From: an uncultured Alcaligenaceae bacterium
GTDB lineage: Bacteria; Pseudomonadota; Gammaproteobacteria; Burkholderiales; Burkholderiaceae_B
Assembly (NCBI GenBank): GCA_937995985.1
Contig: CALKIR010000010.1
Location: 1 to 64,000 of the forward strand
DNA length: 64,000 bases
Direction of reading: 5' to 3'
Shown here: positions 29,602 to 38,881 of the stretch, in pieces
Layout of the letters: the number at the start of each line of letters is the position of its first letter
How positions within the stretch are numbered: the first letter of the stretch is position 1
Translations under genes and position numbers: made by a program
The notes under the pieces: model-generated
The model's input: the letters and a program-made list of their open reading frames with translations, nothing else
Database searches by the model: none
What the model was told of the DNA's origin: nothing

Positions 29602-30678
29602 CTAGACTAACCGCCACTGCAACCGCTCCCCAGCGGCCAAAGGTACAACCTCTTCGTGCTCGGTAATGGATAACGCAGGCGGTATTTCCCAAGGCTCGCG
29701 CACCAGCGTTACGGAGTCTTGGTTAAGCGGTAGGCCATAGAACAACGGGCCATTTCGACTCGCAAAGGCCTCTAAGTTTTCTAATCGCCCTGCTCGCTCA
29801 AAGGCCTCTGCATATAACTCTAAGGCATGCAAAGCAGTAAAACAGCCAGCACAGCCACAACTGTGTTCTTTATTAGTACGGGTATGCGGCGCACTATCCG
29901 TGCCCAAAAAGAAGCGCTCATGACCACTGGTGGCTGCCTCAAGCAATGCCTGACGATGGTGCTCGCGCTTTAGCACAGGCAAACAATACCAATGTGGCTG
30001 CAAGCCGCCATTAAAGATATCATTGCGGTTATAAAGCAAATGCTGGGGCGTGATGGTCGCGGCAATAGGCCCATCGGCCTCGCGCACATAATCCACCCCT
30101 TCTTGAGTGGTGAGGTGCTCAAAAACCACCTTAAGCTCTGGGAAACGAGCACGCAAAGGTATCATCACCTGCTCAATAAAAACAGCCTCACGATCAAAAA
30201 TATCAACCTGCGGATCCGTCACCTCACCATGCACCAATAACGGCATGCCTACTGCCTGCATTGCCTCGAGCACGGCGCTGCACCGCCCTAATAAATCCGT
30301 CACCCCTGCATCGGAATTGGTCGTTGCCCCAGCAGGATACAGTTTAACCGCATAGACCAGGCCAGAAGCATGGGCCCGATGTATTTCCTCAGCGGGGGTA
30401 TTGTCGGTCAAATAAAGGGTCATTAACGGCGTAAAGGAAGAAGCACGCGGCACATGCCCCTGCTCTCGCCCTTGCTCCAAAGCCTGCATGATGCGCTCAT
30501 AATAAGCCTGAGCCTGAGCAGTAGTGGTAATAGGAGGAGTGAGGTTAGGCATGATAATAGCCCGTCCAAACTGCCGTGCCGTGTGGCCAATCACGCCCTG
30601 CAGCATGTGCCCATCGCGTACATGCACATGCCAATCATCAGGGCGCACAATAGTCAATTGTGTAGGAGTATTAGTCAT
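29602..30678 (-). CDS. pyrC: dihydroorotase (class II) PyrC
   Basis: PyrC cyclises N-carbamoyl-L-aspartate to dihydroorotate in pyrimidine synthesis. The 358-residue zinc enzyme shows DDWHVHVRDG near the start, the carboxylated-Lys region AVKLYPAGATT, metal ligands in LLVHGEV and VFEHLTT, and catalytic Asp in GTDSAPH. The ATG at 30678 aligns with the start of E. coli PyrC. The frame extends to a TTG at 30720, but that extension is unlike homologues. No Shine-Dalgarno sequence is visible, and a 10-bp inverted repeat lies 13 bases upstream, which may affect expression. Confidence 0.96.
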   Translation of the reverse strand: MTNTPTQLTIVRPDDWHVHVRDGHMLQGVIGHTARQFGRAIIMPNLTPPITTTAQAQAYYERIMQALEQGREQGHVPRASSFTPLMTLYLTDNTPAEEIHRAHASGLVYAVKLYPAGATTNSDAGVTDLLGRCSAVLEAMQAVGMPLLVHGEVTDPQVDIFDREAVFIEQVMIPLRARFPELKVVFEHLTTQEGVDYVREADGPIAATITPQHLLYNRNDIFNGGLQPHWYCLPVLKREHHRQALLEAATSGHERFFLGTDSAPHTRTNKEHSCGCAGCFTALHALELYAEAFERAGRLENLEAFASRNGPLFYGLPLNQDSVTLVREPWEIPPALSITEHEEVVPLAAGERLQWRLV

Positions 30679-30691
30679 AAAAATGCTGTGA

Positions 30692-30720
30692 TTGCCTGGC
30701 GCATACCACACGCCAGGCAA
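30692..30720 (-). terminator. inverted repeat after dctM and before pyrC
   Basis: A perfect ten-base-pair repeat (TTGCCTGGCG at 30692-30701 with CGCCAGGCAA at 30711-30720, nine-base loop) begins six bases past the dctM stop and ends 13 bases before the pyrC ATG. On the minus strand a run of five T residues follows after about eight bases. It could terminate the TRAP operon or act as a leader hairpin of pyrC. Confidence 0.5.
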
Positions 30721-30726
30721 TAAACA

Positions 30727-32001
30727 TTAATAAATTAAGTTGGGTAATGCCAAGCTAAACCAAGGCACATAGGTCACAGCCAACAGCGCTACGAGCATGA
30801 GCAGCACAAAAGGCAAACAAGACATAAATACCTCGTATAAGCTCATTTTAGAAATGCGCATGGCCACAAATAAGTTTAACCCAACTGGAGGAGTCAACAT
30901 ACCAATAGACAAGTTTACTAAGGTAATAACCCCAAAATGAATAGCATCCACTCCTACCTGTGCTGCAATAGGCTGCATCAAGGGAGCCAAAATGATAATT
31001 GCTGATGCACTATCTAAGAAACACCCTGCTATCAACATAATCAAGTTAAATAGCAACATGATCCAGACTGGCGAGTCTGTGGTAGAGAGCACTTCAGCAG
31101 CTAACTGAGTAGGAGCGCCGGTAGAGGCTAAAATCCAAGAAAAAGCCGATGCCCCGGCAGTAATCAGCAATAAAGTACCTGCAACCAACCCGGAGTTTTT
31201 TAAAATCCCCAAGGTGTCTTTAATACTAATATTGCGATATACCAAGGCCCCCACAAGCCAGCCGTATAAACAAGCTACTGCAGCAGACTCAGTGGGCGTA
31301 AAAATTCCTGAATAAATCCCCCCTAATAATAAAAGAGGCAGACCCAAGCCCCAAGCAGCGCGCTTAATTGCCCCCCCAACCTCTCGCAAAGACGGAGCCC
31401 CTTCGCGTGGGTAGCGGCGCATAATGGCCACAGCAATACAATAGCTAATCAATAACGCAGCCACTAAAATAGCGGGCAATAAGCCTGCAGCAAACAACCG
31501 CCCTACCGAAGAGCCTGTCACTGAACCATAAATAATCAAGGCAATACTTGGCGGTACAATGGGACCTAAAGTGCCCGCCGTAGTCAGCAATCCAATAGCA
31601 AACCGTTTGCTGTAGCCGGCATCAACCAAAGCCGGAAACATAATGGTACCAATAGCAATCACTGTTGCAGGGCTAGAGCCTGAAATAGAACCAAAAAACA
31701 AGCATGCCAACACTGCAGCAGCAGCCAGTCCACCAGGCACCCAGCCAATCAAAGATTTGGCCAATTCAATTAATCTATCGGACAGGCCCCCAATGCGCAT
31801 TAACTCGGCAGCCAAAATAAAAAAAGGAATGGACATTAGAGAAAAGTTGTTCATTCCTGAGAACATGCGCATGGGCACTACAACAGGATTAATGGCGCCA
31901 AAAAAATATAATGTTGCGGTAACGGACAAAGCCAAGGCTGCAAAAATAGGCAACCCAAACAGCAACAAGGCAAAGAAAATAGAAACTAATGGTGCGGTCA
32001 T
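30727..32001 (-). CDS. dctM: TRAP transporter large permease subunit DctM
   Basis: DctM is the channel-forming membrane subunit of a tripartite ATP-independent periplasmic transporter, driven by the sodium or proton gradient. The 424-residue protein is hydrophobic throughout, with about 12 membrane segments. It carries the family pattern GSISGSSPATVIAIGTIMFP near 108-127 and LTPPVGLNLFVA near the end. It lies nine bases after dctQ. The cargo cannot be read from this subunit. Confidence 0.93.
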   Translation of the reverse strand: MTAPLVSIFFALLLFGLPIFAALALSVTATLYFFGAINPVVVPMRMFSGMNNFSLMSIPFFILAAELMRIGGLSDRLIELAKSLIGWVPGGLAAAAVLACLFFGSISGSSPATVIAIGTIMFPALVDAGYSKRFAIGLLTTAGTLGPIVPPSIALIIYGSVTGSSVGRLFAAGLLPAILVAALLISYCIAVAIMRRYPREGAPSLREVGGAIKRAAWGLGLPLLLLGGIYSGIFTPTESAAVACLYGWLVGALVYRNISIKDTLGILKNSGLVAGTLLLITAGASAFSWILASTGAPTQLAAEVLSTTDSPVWIMLLFNLIMLIAGCFLDSASAIIILAPLMQPIAAQVGVDAIHFGVITLVNLSIGMLTPPVGLNLFVAMRISKMSLYEVFMSCLPFVLLMLVALLAVTYVPWFSLALPNLIY

Positions 32002-32010
32002 ACCTTTCCT

Positions 32011-32520
32011 CTATGCAGCGCTTAACTCTGAAGGCTTATTAGAAATATCCTTGCGCTCAGCCCATAGCTGAATCATGAGGAGATAACGCAAGAACATAAA
32101 GCCTGCAGAAATGGGAATACTTAGATAGATATAGGCCACCGGTATTTGCATCGCTGGGGAGAGTTGCCGCATTTTTTTAGTATTTACAAACACCTGCCAG
32201 CCGTAATAAATCAAGGTCAAGGCAAAAATCAATCCCAATATATACGCAATGAGCTGCAAAATACGAGTCAAGCGAGGACCAGAAAATGCAGTCAGCACCT
32301 CAACGGAAATATGAGCCGCATAACGCACTCCCATGCTTGCCGCAACAAAACTCATCACAATTAATGTGTAGAGAATAGTTTCTTCAGACCAAGACAGGGA
32401 GTTATGAAAAACATAACGCGCAATGACCTGTATGATGGCTATAATTGTGGCGATGAGCATCGCAATGGTCATCGCCACATTTTCTAGCCAATCAACAACT
32501 TTGTTGATTGCTTTAATCAT
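32011..32520 (-). CDS. dctQ: TRAP transporter small permease subunit DctQ
   Basis: This 169-residue protein has four hydrophobic segments (about 15-35, 50-70, 88-110 and 130-150) and the DctQ-family patterns NSLSWSEETILYTLI and GVRYAAHISVEVL. It pairs with DctM to form the membrane part of the transporter. It is 17 bases downstream of dctP and nine bases before dctM. Confidence 0.9.
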   Translation of the reverse strand: MIKAINKVVDWLENVAMTIAMLIATIIAIIQVIARYVFHNSLSWSEETILYTLIVMSFVAASMGVRYAAHISVEVLTAFSGPRLTRILQLIAYILGLIFALTLIYYGWQVFVNTKKMRQLSPAMQIPVAYIYLSIPISAGFMFLRYLLMIQLWAERKDISNKPSELSAA

Positions 32521-32537
32521 GGATAAAACTCCTGGAC

Positions 32538-33542
32538 TTACTCACCTTGAGCAGCTGCTTGAGCACGCTGAATAAGCTCGGGAGTCACCACTTTTTCAAA
32601 CTCTGCATAGATGGGCTGGGAGCGTTCGATAAACTTTTGACGCCCTTCATCAGTGAGCTGAATGATTTCAATTTGATCACTGATTTCCTCTATAATTTGC
32701 GCCTCATCTTCGACTGTTAACTCCCGTGCATAGTCACGAGCCACATCAAAAGCATTTTGCACCACTTCTTGCAACTCAGGCGTTAATGAATCCCAAGCAT
32801 CCTTGTTCATCACTGCAGCATAAGTATGATAAGTGTGGTGAGTTTGGGTTAAATACTTTTGCACCTCGTGAAACTTCATGGTCGCAATATTGGCCAAGGG
32901 GTTTTCCTGACCCTCTACCACCCCTTGCTGCAAACCGTTATAAACCTCAGTAAAGGCCATTGCAGTAGGGTTCGCCCCATAGGCACGGTAGGTCGCTAAA
33001 ATAGTCGGTGCCTGTAGTGTGCGCATCTTAATATTTTTCAAATCATCGGGCTCAGTGATCGGACGCACATTATTGGTCATATTACGAAAACCTGCACCCC
33101 AATAATTCATCCCTTTTAGGTTGTAATCCTCAAGCCCGTCGAGTATCTCACGCCCCACCTCACCATCGAGAACACGCTTCATGCTCTCGTCATCAGTGAT
33201 CAAAAAGGGCAAATCAAAGAGATACATCTTAGGATCAAAGTTTGCCAAGTTACCAGTTGGGGGAATGGCAATTTGTACCAAATTCATCTGCGTTTGCTCG
33301 ATGATCTCAACATCCCCCCCTAACTGGGCAGCTGGGCGAATATTAATCTTAATCTTGCCCTCTGAGTTTTTTTCTACCTCTTCTTTGAACTTCTCTGCTG
33401 CTTTAGCATTAGGGGTGCTTTCTATGAGCACATGAGCAAAAGTAAACTCATACTCTGGATCAGCTGCATATACAGGGGATAAAGCCATAGCCAAGGTACT
33501 AAGCCCGGCAATAGCGAACGTTGTCAATCGATTGGAAATCAT
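32538..33542 (-). CDS. dctP: TRAP transporter substrate-binding protein DctP
   Basis: DctP captures a small organic acid in the periplasm and delivers it to DctQM. The 334-residue protein has a Sec signal peptide of about 26 residues ending SPVYA. The mature part has the DctP fold motifs AEKFKEEVEKNSEGKIKI, PFLITDDE and KIKMRTLQAPT; the Arg in that last motif usually holds the substrate carboxylate. Later GLQQGVVEGQENPLA is typical of the family. A consensus AGGAGG (33548-33553) precedes the ATG by five bases. It is 47 bases after the amidase gene, suggesting co-transcription. Confidence 0.93.
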   Translation of the reverse strand: MISNRLTTFAIAGLSTLAMALSPVYAADPEYEFTFAHVLIESTPNAKAAEKFKEEVEKNSEGKIKINIRPAAQLGGDVEIIEQTQMNLVQIAIPPTGNLANFDPKMYLFDLPFLITDDESMKRVLDGEVGREILDGLEDYNLKGMNYWGAGFRNMTNNVRPITEPDDLKNIKMRTLQAPTILATYRAYGANPTAMAFTEVYNGLQQGVVEGQENPLANIATMKFHEVQKYLTQTHHTYHTYAAVMNKDAWDSLTPELQEVVQNAFDVARDYARELTVEDEAQIIEEISDQIEIIQLTDEGRQKFIERSQPIYAEFEKVVTPELIQRAQAAAQGE

Positions 33543-33589
33543 GGATACCTCCTAGTTAAAAAAACTTACATCAAAAATATCTCAATACA

Positions 33590-34990
33590 TTATGACCACT
33601 GTGGATATGGGCCAAAATGATCCATTGCCGTACCGAGTACCTTTTCACACTGCAAACTTAAGGCCAATAGTTTTTCTTCTTGGCAGGCGGCAGCCGTAAT
33701 CTGCAATCCAACAGGAATTCCTAAAGCATCCTTTCCTACCGGTAAACTTACTGCACATAAGCGCATTAAATTAGCAATACTCGGATTACGCAATACCTTC
33801 ATGTTGGTTTGTCGGTATTGCTCGGTGTCTTTTAAGTCCTCCACCGCTGCCGCAGTCGTGATAACAGTTGGATTCAGCCAAGCATCAACCTGCTCAAAAA
33901 CACTGTTAACGTCATCACTTGCTTGGCGGAAAAGAGCCACTCGACGCAGATACTCAGTGGCAGATAAACGCTCTGCGCCCTCGACCCTGATTTTTACTAA
34001 TGGGTCTAAATGCTCTATTTTTTCGGGCATATGACGCAATAAAAAGTCAGATAGCTCAGGGGCTCCTAACCCTCCTGCCTGAAATGCTGCATACACCTCA
34101 TCACAATTAGGAATGGTTATGGGCACTAAAATCGCTCCTGCTTGCTCAAGAGCGCGCATCGCCTGTTTTACTTGCGTTGCAATGCTCTCATCTACATCAT
34201 CCCAAAAGAAGTTTTGGGGCACGCCCAGACGAATACCCTGTAAGCCATGCAAAACAGGAACTTTTACTGGCCGATTCTGTAGTTTTGATTCTATCGCTTC
34301 AAAACCAAAGATCAAGTCCGTCACCTGACGCGCTAATAACCCAGGCGTATCTAAAGTGGTGGAAAGCGGCACAGTAGCCTCTTTGGGCCAACGTCCTTCA
34401 GTAGTTTTCAGCGCGGTTGTTCCTGTTAAGGAAGCAGGAATACGCACGGAACCAGCCGTATCCGTACCTAATGCCAGCCAAGCAGACCCTTGACACAAAG
34501 TCACCCCTGCTCCGGAGCTAGAGCCACCAGGAATTCGGTGCGTGTGCTTGTCCCACGGATTTCTTGGGGTGCCCCAATGCCCATTCATGCCAATGCCCCC
34601 AAAGGCAAACTCCACAGTATGTGACTTACCTGTGATTGGGCTCAGCTGATCAATAAAGACCTGCACCAGACGCCCCGCCTGCTCCCATTCAGCGGGTAAA
34701 GCTGCTGAAGAGCCTGCAAAAGTAGGCATACCTGGCACCCCAAATAAGTCCTTGACAGAAGTAGGAATCCCCATCAAAGGACCTAAATCATAATTATTTT
34801 TTAATAACCTATCAACTGCTTGAGCAATCTCTAAGGCGCGAGCCCCGTCCCATGTTTTATAGGCATTCAACGCTGACTCGCTTTGCTCATAATGAGCAAT
34901 GCAATATTCCATCAGTTGCTGTGCTGACAGCGCACCCGAACGCATCCGTTGCGCAATGGTGGGTAAATCAAGTGTGTGCAAATCTTCCAT
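33590..34990 (-). CDS. amidase signature family protein
   Basis: Amidase-signature enzymes hydrolyse carboxamides using a Ser-cisSer-Lys triad. In this 466-residue protein (ATG at 34990) the triad is visible as Lys80 in SVKDLFG, the cis-Ser in GGSSSGAG (155-162) and Ser181 in GTDTAGSVRIP. The ORF could extend to 35074, but the added residues look unrelated. It lacks the motifs of GatA context, since no gatB or gatC is adjacent, so it is more likely a catabolic amidase. It is immediately upstream of the dctPQM operon on the same strand, suggesting a link to the imported carboxylate. Substrate is unknown. Confidence 0.85.
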   Translation of the reverse strand: MEDLHTLDLPTIAQRMRSGALSAQQLMEYCIAHYEQSESALNAYKTWDGARALEIAQAVDRLLKNNYDLGPLMGIPTSVKDLFGVPGMPTFAGSSAALPAEWEQAGRLVQVFIDQLSPITGKSHTVEFAFGGIGMNGHWGTPRNPWDKHTHRIPGGSSSGAGVTLCQGSAWLALGTDTAGSVRIPASLTGTTALKTTEGRWPKEATVPLSTTLDTPGLLARQVTDLIFGFEAIESKLQNRPVKVPVLHGLQGIRLGVPQNFFWDDVDESIATQVKQAMRALEQAGAILVPITIPNCDEVYAAFQAGGLGAPELSDFLLRHMPEKIEHLDPLVKIRVEGAERLSATEYLRRVALFRQASDDVNSVFEQVDAWLNPTVITTAAAVEDLKDTEQYRQTNMKVLRNPSIANLMRLCAVSLPVGKDALGIPVGLQITAAACQEEKLLALSLQCEKVLGTAMDHFGPYPQWS

Positions 34991-35222
34991 TGTATCCACT
35001 ACCCTATACGATGACCCACCGAGCTGATGCCGGGCATTCCTTTTATGAAAAAGAAAAAACATGCCCGTCACCATTGCCTTATGGCGGGAAAACTACATTA
35101 AGTGACAAGAGTTTCAAGTTTACTAATTTTTATTGTCATAAGTTATAAGCCAAATTGAAACTCTCGGCAACGGGCAAATTCCTAAATATCTTTTTTATGA
35201 TTCGTTCAGGTACGAGTATGCT
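34991..35222. other. intergenic region between mmsA and the amidase gene
   Basis: This 232-base AT-rich gap separates the dehydrogenase stop from the amidase start. It likely holds the promoter of the amidase-dctPQM operon, but I see no -35/-10 pair or strong terminator that I would defend. Confidence 0.4.
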
Positions 35223-36737
35223 CTAATTTTTGGAACTGGGCATGCTAAATTCTGCACCCTTACTAATGCTTTCGGGCCAACGCTGCATGATGGATTTTTG
35301 GCGTGTGTAAAACAGTATGCCATGCTCTCCATAAGCATGTAAGTCGCCAAACAAACTCGCTTTCCAGCCTCCAAAACCATGCCAAGCCAAAGGCACTGGA
35401 ATAGGTACATTAATACCCACCATACCGACTTCAATCCGACGCCCAAACTCACGGGCAATATTGCCATCCCGGGTGTAGCAGGAAACCCCATTGGCAAAAG
35501 CATGGCTATTGACCAGCTCGACAGCCTCAGCAAAGTTATTGACCCGTACACATGCCAATACAGGACCAAAAATTTCTTCTTGGTAGATCGTCATATCGGT
35601 GCGCACATGATCAAAAAGAGTCGGCCCTACAAAAAAACCGCCCTCATGATTTGGCACCGTGCACCCTCGCCCATCTACCACTAATGTGGCCCCCTCATCA
35701 ACCCCTGACTGAATATAATTTTCAATACGCTGCTGGGCCTCAGCAGTAATTACAGGCCCCATTTCTGAGCGTGCATCCATGCCCTCACCGACGACTACTG
35801 CCTGTGCTCGCTGTGCAAGACGCTCCACCACCTCATCAGCCTGATCGCCCACTAATACGGCCACAGAGATCGCCATACAACGCTCTCCTGCAGAGCCATA
35901 AGCCGCCCCAATCAATCCGTCGACCACCTGATCAATATCTGCATCAGGCATTACTACCATGTGGTTTTTAGCCCCACCTAATGCCTGAACCCGCTTGCCA
36001 TGCTGTGCTCCTGTTGCATAAATATATTGTGCAATAGGCGTAGACCCCACAAAACTCACCGCCTTTACTGCAGGATGCTCCAGTAATACATCAACTGCAA
36101 CCTTGTCCCCTTGAACGACATTAAATACCCCCTTGGGCAAACCGGCCTGCTCTAACAAACGCGCCATAAATAATGCTGCGCTGGGGTCTCGCTCACTTGG
36201 CTTTAATACAAAAGTATTGCCTGCTACTAAGGCTAAAGGAAACATCCAACACGGCACCATGCAAGGGAAATTAAAAGGTGTAATGCCGGCCACTACCCCA
36301 AGAGGCTGGCGAATCACCCAATTATCAAGACCTGTGGCTACTTGGTCACTGAATCCGCTCTTGAGCAATTGAGGAGCGCCGCAAGCAAATTCTACAATTT
36401 CTATGCCACGCATGACCTCACCCTGAGCGTCACTGAATACTTTGCCGTGCTCTGCAGTAATAATGGCTGCTAATTCATCTTGATGCTGATATAACAGCTC
36501 TAAAAAACGAAACATAATGCGTGCACGACGAATCGGCGGGGTATCTGCCCACGCAGGAAAAGCACGCTTTGCCGCTTCAATAGCCTGCACCACATCCTCA
36601 GGCTCAGCCAACACTACAGAGCGACTGGGTTGGCCAGTTGCAGGATTATACACAGCCTGCTGACGCTGACTCTGCCCCAGATGCACTGCTCCATCAATAT
36701 AATGACCCACAGTTTCAGAACAAGTATAGGCTTTCAT
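35223..36737 (-). CDS. mmsA: methylmalonate-semialdehyde dehydrogenase (CoA-acylating) family protein
   Basis: This 504-residue aldehyde dehydrogenase resembles MmsA, which oxidises malonate or methylmalonate semialdehyde to acetyl- or propionyl-CoA in valine, inositol and beta-alanine catabolism. Visible features are [19 protein letters not shown], the MmsA-type [14 protein letters not shown] (where classical dehydrogenases have the general-base Glu), and catalytic Cys in [11 protein letters not shown]. The start at 36737 has GGAGA six bases upstream; an alternative ATG lies at 36749. It is divergent from a LysR gene with 113 bases between. Confidence 0.9.
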   Translation of the reverse strand: MKAYTCSETVGHYIDGAVHLGQSQRQQAVYNPATGQPSRSVVLAEPEDVVQAIEAAKRAFPAWADTPPIRRARIMFRFLELLYQHQDELAAIITAEHGKVFSDAQGEVMRGIEIVEFACGAPQLLKSGFSDQVATGLDNWVIRQPLGVVAGITPFNFPCMVPCWMFPLALVAGNTFVLKPSERDPSAALFMARLLEQAGLPKGVFNVVQGDKVAVDVLLEHPAVKAVSFVGSTPIAQYIYATGAQHGKRVQALGGAKNHMVVMPDADIDQVVDGLIGAAYGSAGERCMAISVAVLVGDQADEVVERLAQRAQAVVVGEGMDARSEMGPVITAEAQQRIENYIQSGVDEGATLVVDGRGCTVPNHEGGFFVGPTLFDHVRTDMTIYQEEIFGPVLACVRVNNFAEAVELVNSHAFANGVSCYTRDGNIAREFGRRIEVGMVGINVPIPVPLAWHGFGGWKASLFGDLHAYGEHGILFYTRQKSIMQRWPESISKGAEFSMPSSKN

Positions 36738-36801
36738 GGTTGTCTCCATTCATGTTGTTACACAGCTCAGCGTTCAGTTTAATCAAGCAAACTCCCCCTG
36801 C

Positions 36802-36818
36802 CTAGGCTAAAATCCTAG
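36802..36818. promoter_or_regulatory. dyad between mmsA and lysR, possible LysR operator
   Basis: CTAGG (36802-36806) and CCTAG (36814-36818) form an inverted repeat with a seven-base centre, giving the interrupted dyad and AT-rich core typical of LysR-type binding sites. It lies in the divergent mmsA/lysR intergenic region, 33 bases before the lysR ATG. Confidence 0.45.
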
Positions 36819-36850
36819 ATAGTTTGTGCAATTTATTAAACAATCAATCC

Positions 36851-37831
36851 ATGGAACGCTACAAAACTGAACGGCTTTGGGCCCATTTACACAGCCTAAT
36901 CATTCTGGCTCAACAAGGCAGCTTTACCTCCGCAGCACAACGACTCAATGTCAGCAAAGCCACGGTCAGCCTACGCATTACTGAGTTAGAAAAAAACTTA
37001 GGGGTTAAGCTCGTCCATCGCACGACACGCTCTATTCAGCTGACCGATGCAGGGCAAAAACTGGTTCACCAAACACAAAGTGCCTTTCAACACATCAGCA
37101 ATGAATTAAAAAATATAGAAAGTCATGCCCACCATCCACGCGGCCTGCTTCGCATCACTGCTCCTGTGGCCCTGACTCAGCAATACCTTATCCCTGCCTT
37201 GCCCGATTTTTTAACTCGTTATCCTGAAATTCATATTGAACTCGAGGCCGACGATAGAATTCACTCTCTTAGCTCAGAAGGTTTTGACTTAGCAGTCCGC
37301 CATACAAAACAGGTTTCTGACTCCTTGGTGGCTTGGAAACTCACTGAAACCTACCCCCTTTTAGTAGCAAGCCCACAGTATTTACACCGCCATGCTCCAA
37401 TACAGCACCCATCGGATCTGCATCAACATGATCTCTTGCATTATCCACGACAAAAAAATACCCGCAGCCGCTGGTCCTTTGTCCCGCTAGACGATCAAGA
37501 ACAAGAGCCCTTGAGCATTCCCATTCAACCCCGCTTTGCAATCAACAACAGCCAAATGCTCGCTGAGATGGCCAAAGTAGGACTGGGCATTGCTTTAGTC
37601 CCTGATTTCAGTGCACAAGCCGGATTAGAGCAGGGCAGCCTCGTTACTGTGCTGCCCAACTGGCAAGTACTGGGGCATTTTGGCACTGCTATCTATGCAG
37701 TACGTCCCTATGCGGCACGCACCCCTCAATCGGTACATCTACTGGTGCAGTTTTTACGCCATTTTTTTAGTGAACAAGACTTTGCTCGTTTTAGGAAAAA
37801 GCCGCTGCCGCACGACGCAAACGATCATTAA
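36851..37831 (+). CDS. LysR-family transcriptional regulator
   Basis: This 326-residue regulator has an N-terminal winged helix-turn-helix (about 8-65, FTSAAQRLNVSKATVSLRI) and a C-terminal periplasmic-binding-protein-like effector domain. The ATG at 36851 is favoured; a TTG at 36824 would add nine atypical residues. LysR regulators often control the divergent neighbour, here mmsA, and a dyad is present between them. The 3' end overlaps the convergent sua5 gene by 41 bases, which is unusual. Effector unknown. Confidence 0.88.
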   Translation: MERYKTERLWAHLHSLIILAQQGSFTSAAQRLNVSKATVSLRITELEKNLGVKLVHRTTRSIQLTDAGQKLVHQTQSAFQHISNELKNIESHAHHPRGLLRITAPVALTQQYLIPALPDFLTRYPEIHIELEADDRIHSLSSEGFDLAVRHTKQVSDSLVAWKLTETYPLLVASPQYLHRHAPIQHPSDLHQHDLLHYPRQKNTRSRWSFVPLDDQEQEPLSIPIQPRFAINNSQMLAEMAKVGLGIALVPDFSAQAGLEQGSLVTVLPNWQVLGHFGTAIYAVRPYAARTPQSVHLLVQFLRHFFSEQDFARFRKKPLPHDANDH

Positions 37832-38867
37832 CCCCTGCCCACGATGCATGAGCAGGAGGCTGCTCAAACCAAAGTGCGTCATACCCCTGTTTATCCAAAC
37901 GCCGCAAAGTGGCATAAAGTAATTGGGCATAGCGCTGTGGATCGCGCGGCAGCTCTTCCACATGCACCACACTAGAGGAGATGGCCGCCGGCACTGCCCC
38001 AGGCACTCCCTCAGCTCGTTGCCACGGCCCACAACTAACGCAGGCAATACGCTGCTCTTTGGGTAGGGACTGAACAGAGGTTATTTGTGTTAATTCATGA
38101 CGAGAAAATAAAAACAAAGGCGTTTGAGGTGCATAATGGGCTTTTAAACTGCCTGAGACACGTGGCTCCGTACTCTGCTCCAGGGGCCTAGAATCTGAGG
38201 GCATGGCCATAAAATCATAGACCGGACTTCCCAGCACCTGACTCAGCTCTTGAGCCTGAATCTGCCCTGGTCTTAAGATACGCGGCCATTGCTGAGCATT
38301 GCTTAAATCCACTATAGTGGATTCAATTCCTACCTGTGCCGCCTCCCCTTCAAGTAAGTACATAGATGTATGGGGCACATCCACAAACTCATCAAAGACA
38401 TGATCCGCTTGCGTCGGTGATACCTGCCCAAAACGATTTGCTGATGGAGCAATGACCCCAGCTCCAGGCCCCCATAATTGGGCAAAGGCATGAAGCAATG
38501 CTTGAGCAGTTGGATGAGCAGGACAGCGCACAGCAACAGTATCCTGCCCTCCGGTAATACGGGCAGATACCTCAGCCCGCTTAGGCAAAATAAGAGTTAA
38601 CGGGCCAGGCCAGAAATGCTCCATCAACAAACGCGCCCGCTCATCGATCCCGACTGCCCAAGCCGACACATCCTGAGCCGCAGCCACATGCACGATCACC
38701 GGATGGTTCCCTGGTCGCCCCTTAGCACGATAAACAGCTTCTATAGCCTGCTCATCCCGAGCGTTGGCTCCTAATCCGTAGACCGTTTCGGTAGGAAAGG
38801 CCACCAACTGCCCGTTCATAAGCCAACGCGCTGCCTCTTGTATGTCTTGGCCCCGTATCAGCGTCAT
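37791..38867 (-). CDS. sua5: threonylcarbamoyl-AMP synthase, Sua5 type
   Basis: Sua5/TsaC makes threonylcarbamoyl-AMP, the first intermediate in t6A37 tRNA modification. The 358-residue length shows the long Sua5 form: a YrdC domain (about 1-205) with PTETVYGLGANA, KGRPGNHPVIVH and PSANRFGQVSPT, a linker, then the Sua5 C-terminal domain. It follows purK by 14 bases and may be the last gene of the purC-purE-purK operon. Its 3' end lies inside the convergent LysR gene. Confidence 0.93.
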   Translation of the reverse strand: MTLIRGQDIQEAARWLMNGQLVAFPTETVYGLGANARDEQAIEAVYRAKGRPGNHPVIVHVAAAQDVSAWAVGIDERARLLMEHFWPGPLTLILPKRAEVSARITGGQDTVAVRCPAHPTAQALLHAFAQLWGPGAGVIAPSANRFGQVSPTQADHVFDEFVDVPHTSMYLLEGEAAQVGIESTIVDLSNAQQWPRILRPGQIQAQELSQVLGSPVYDFMAMPSDSRPLEQSTEPRVSGSLKAHYAPQTPLFLFSRHELTQITSVQSLPKEQRIACVSCGPWQRAEGVPGAVPAAISSSVVHVEELPRDPQRYAQLLYATLRRLDKQGYDALWFEQPPAHASWAGVNDRLRRAAAAFS

Positions 38868-38881
38868 GATTGCTCCTCAGC

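Noticed and set aside
31643..32071. 142-codon plus-strand ORF antisense to dctM
   Set aside because: Reverse of hydrophobic codons often gives open frames; no motif seen.
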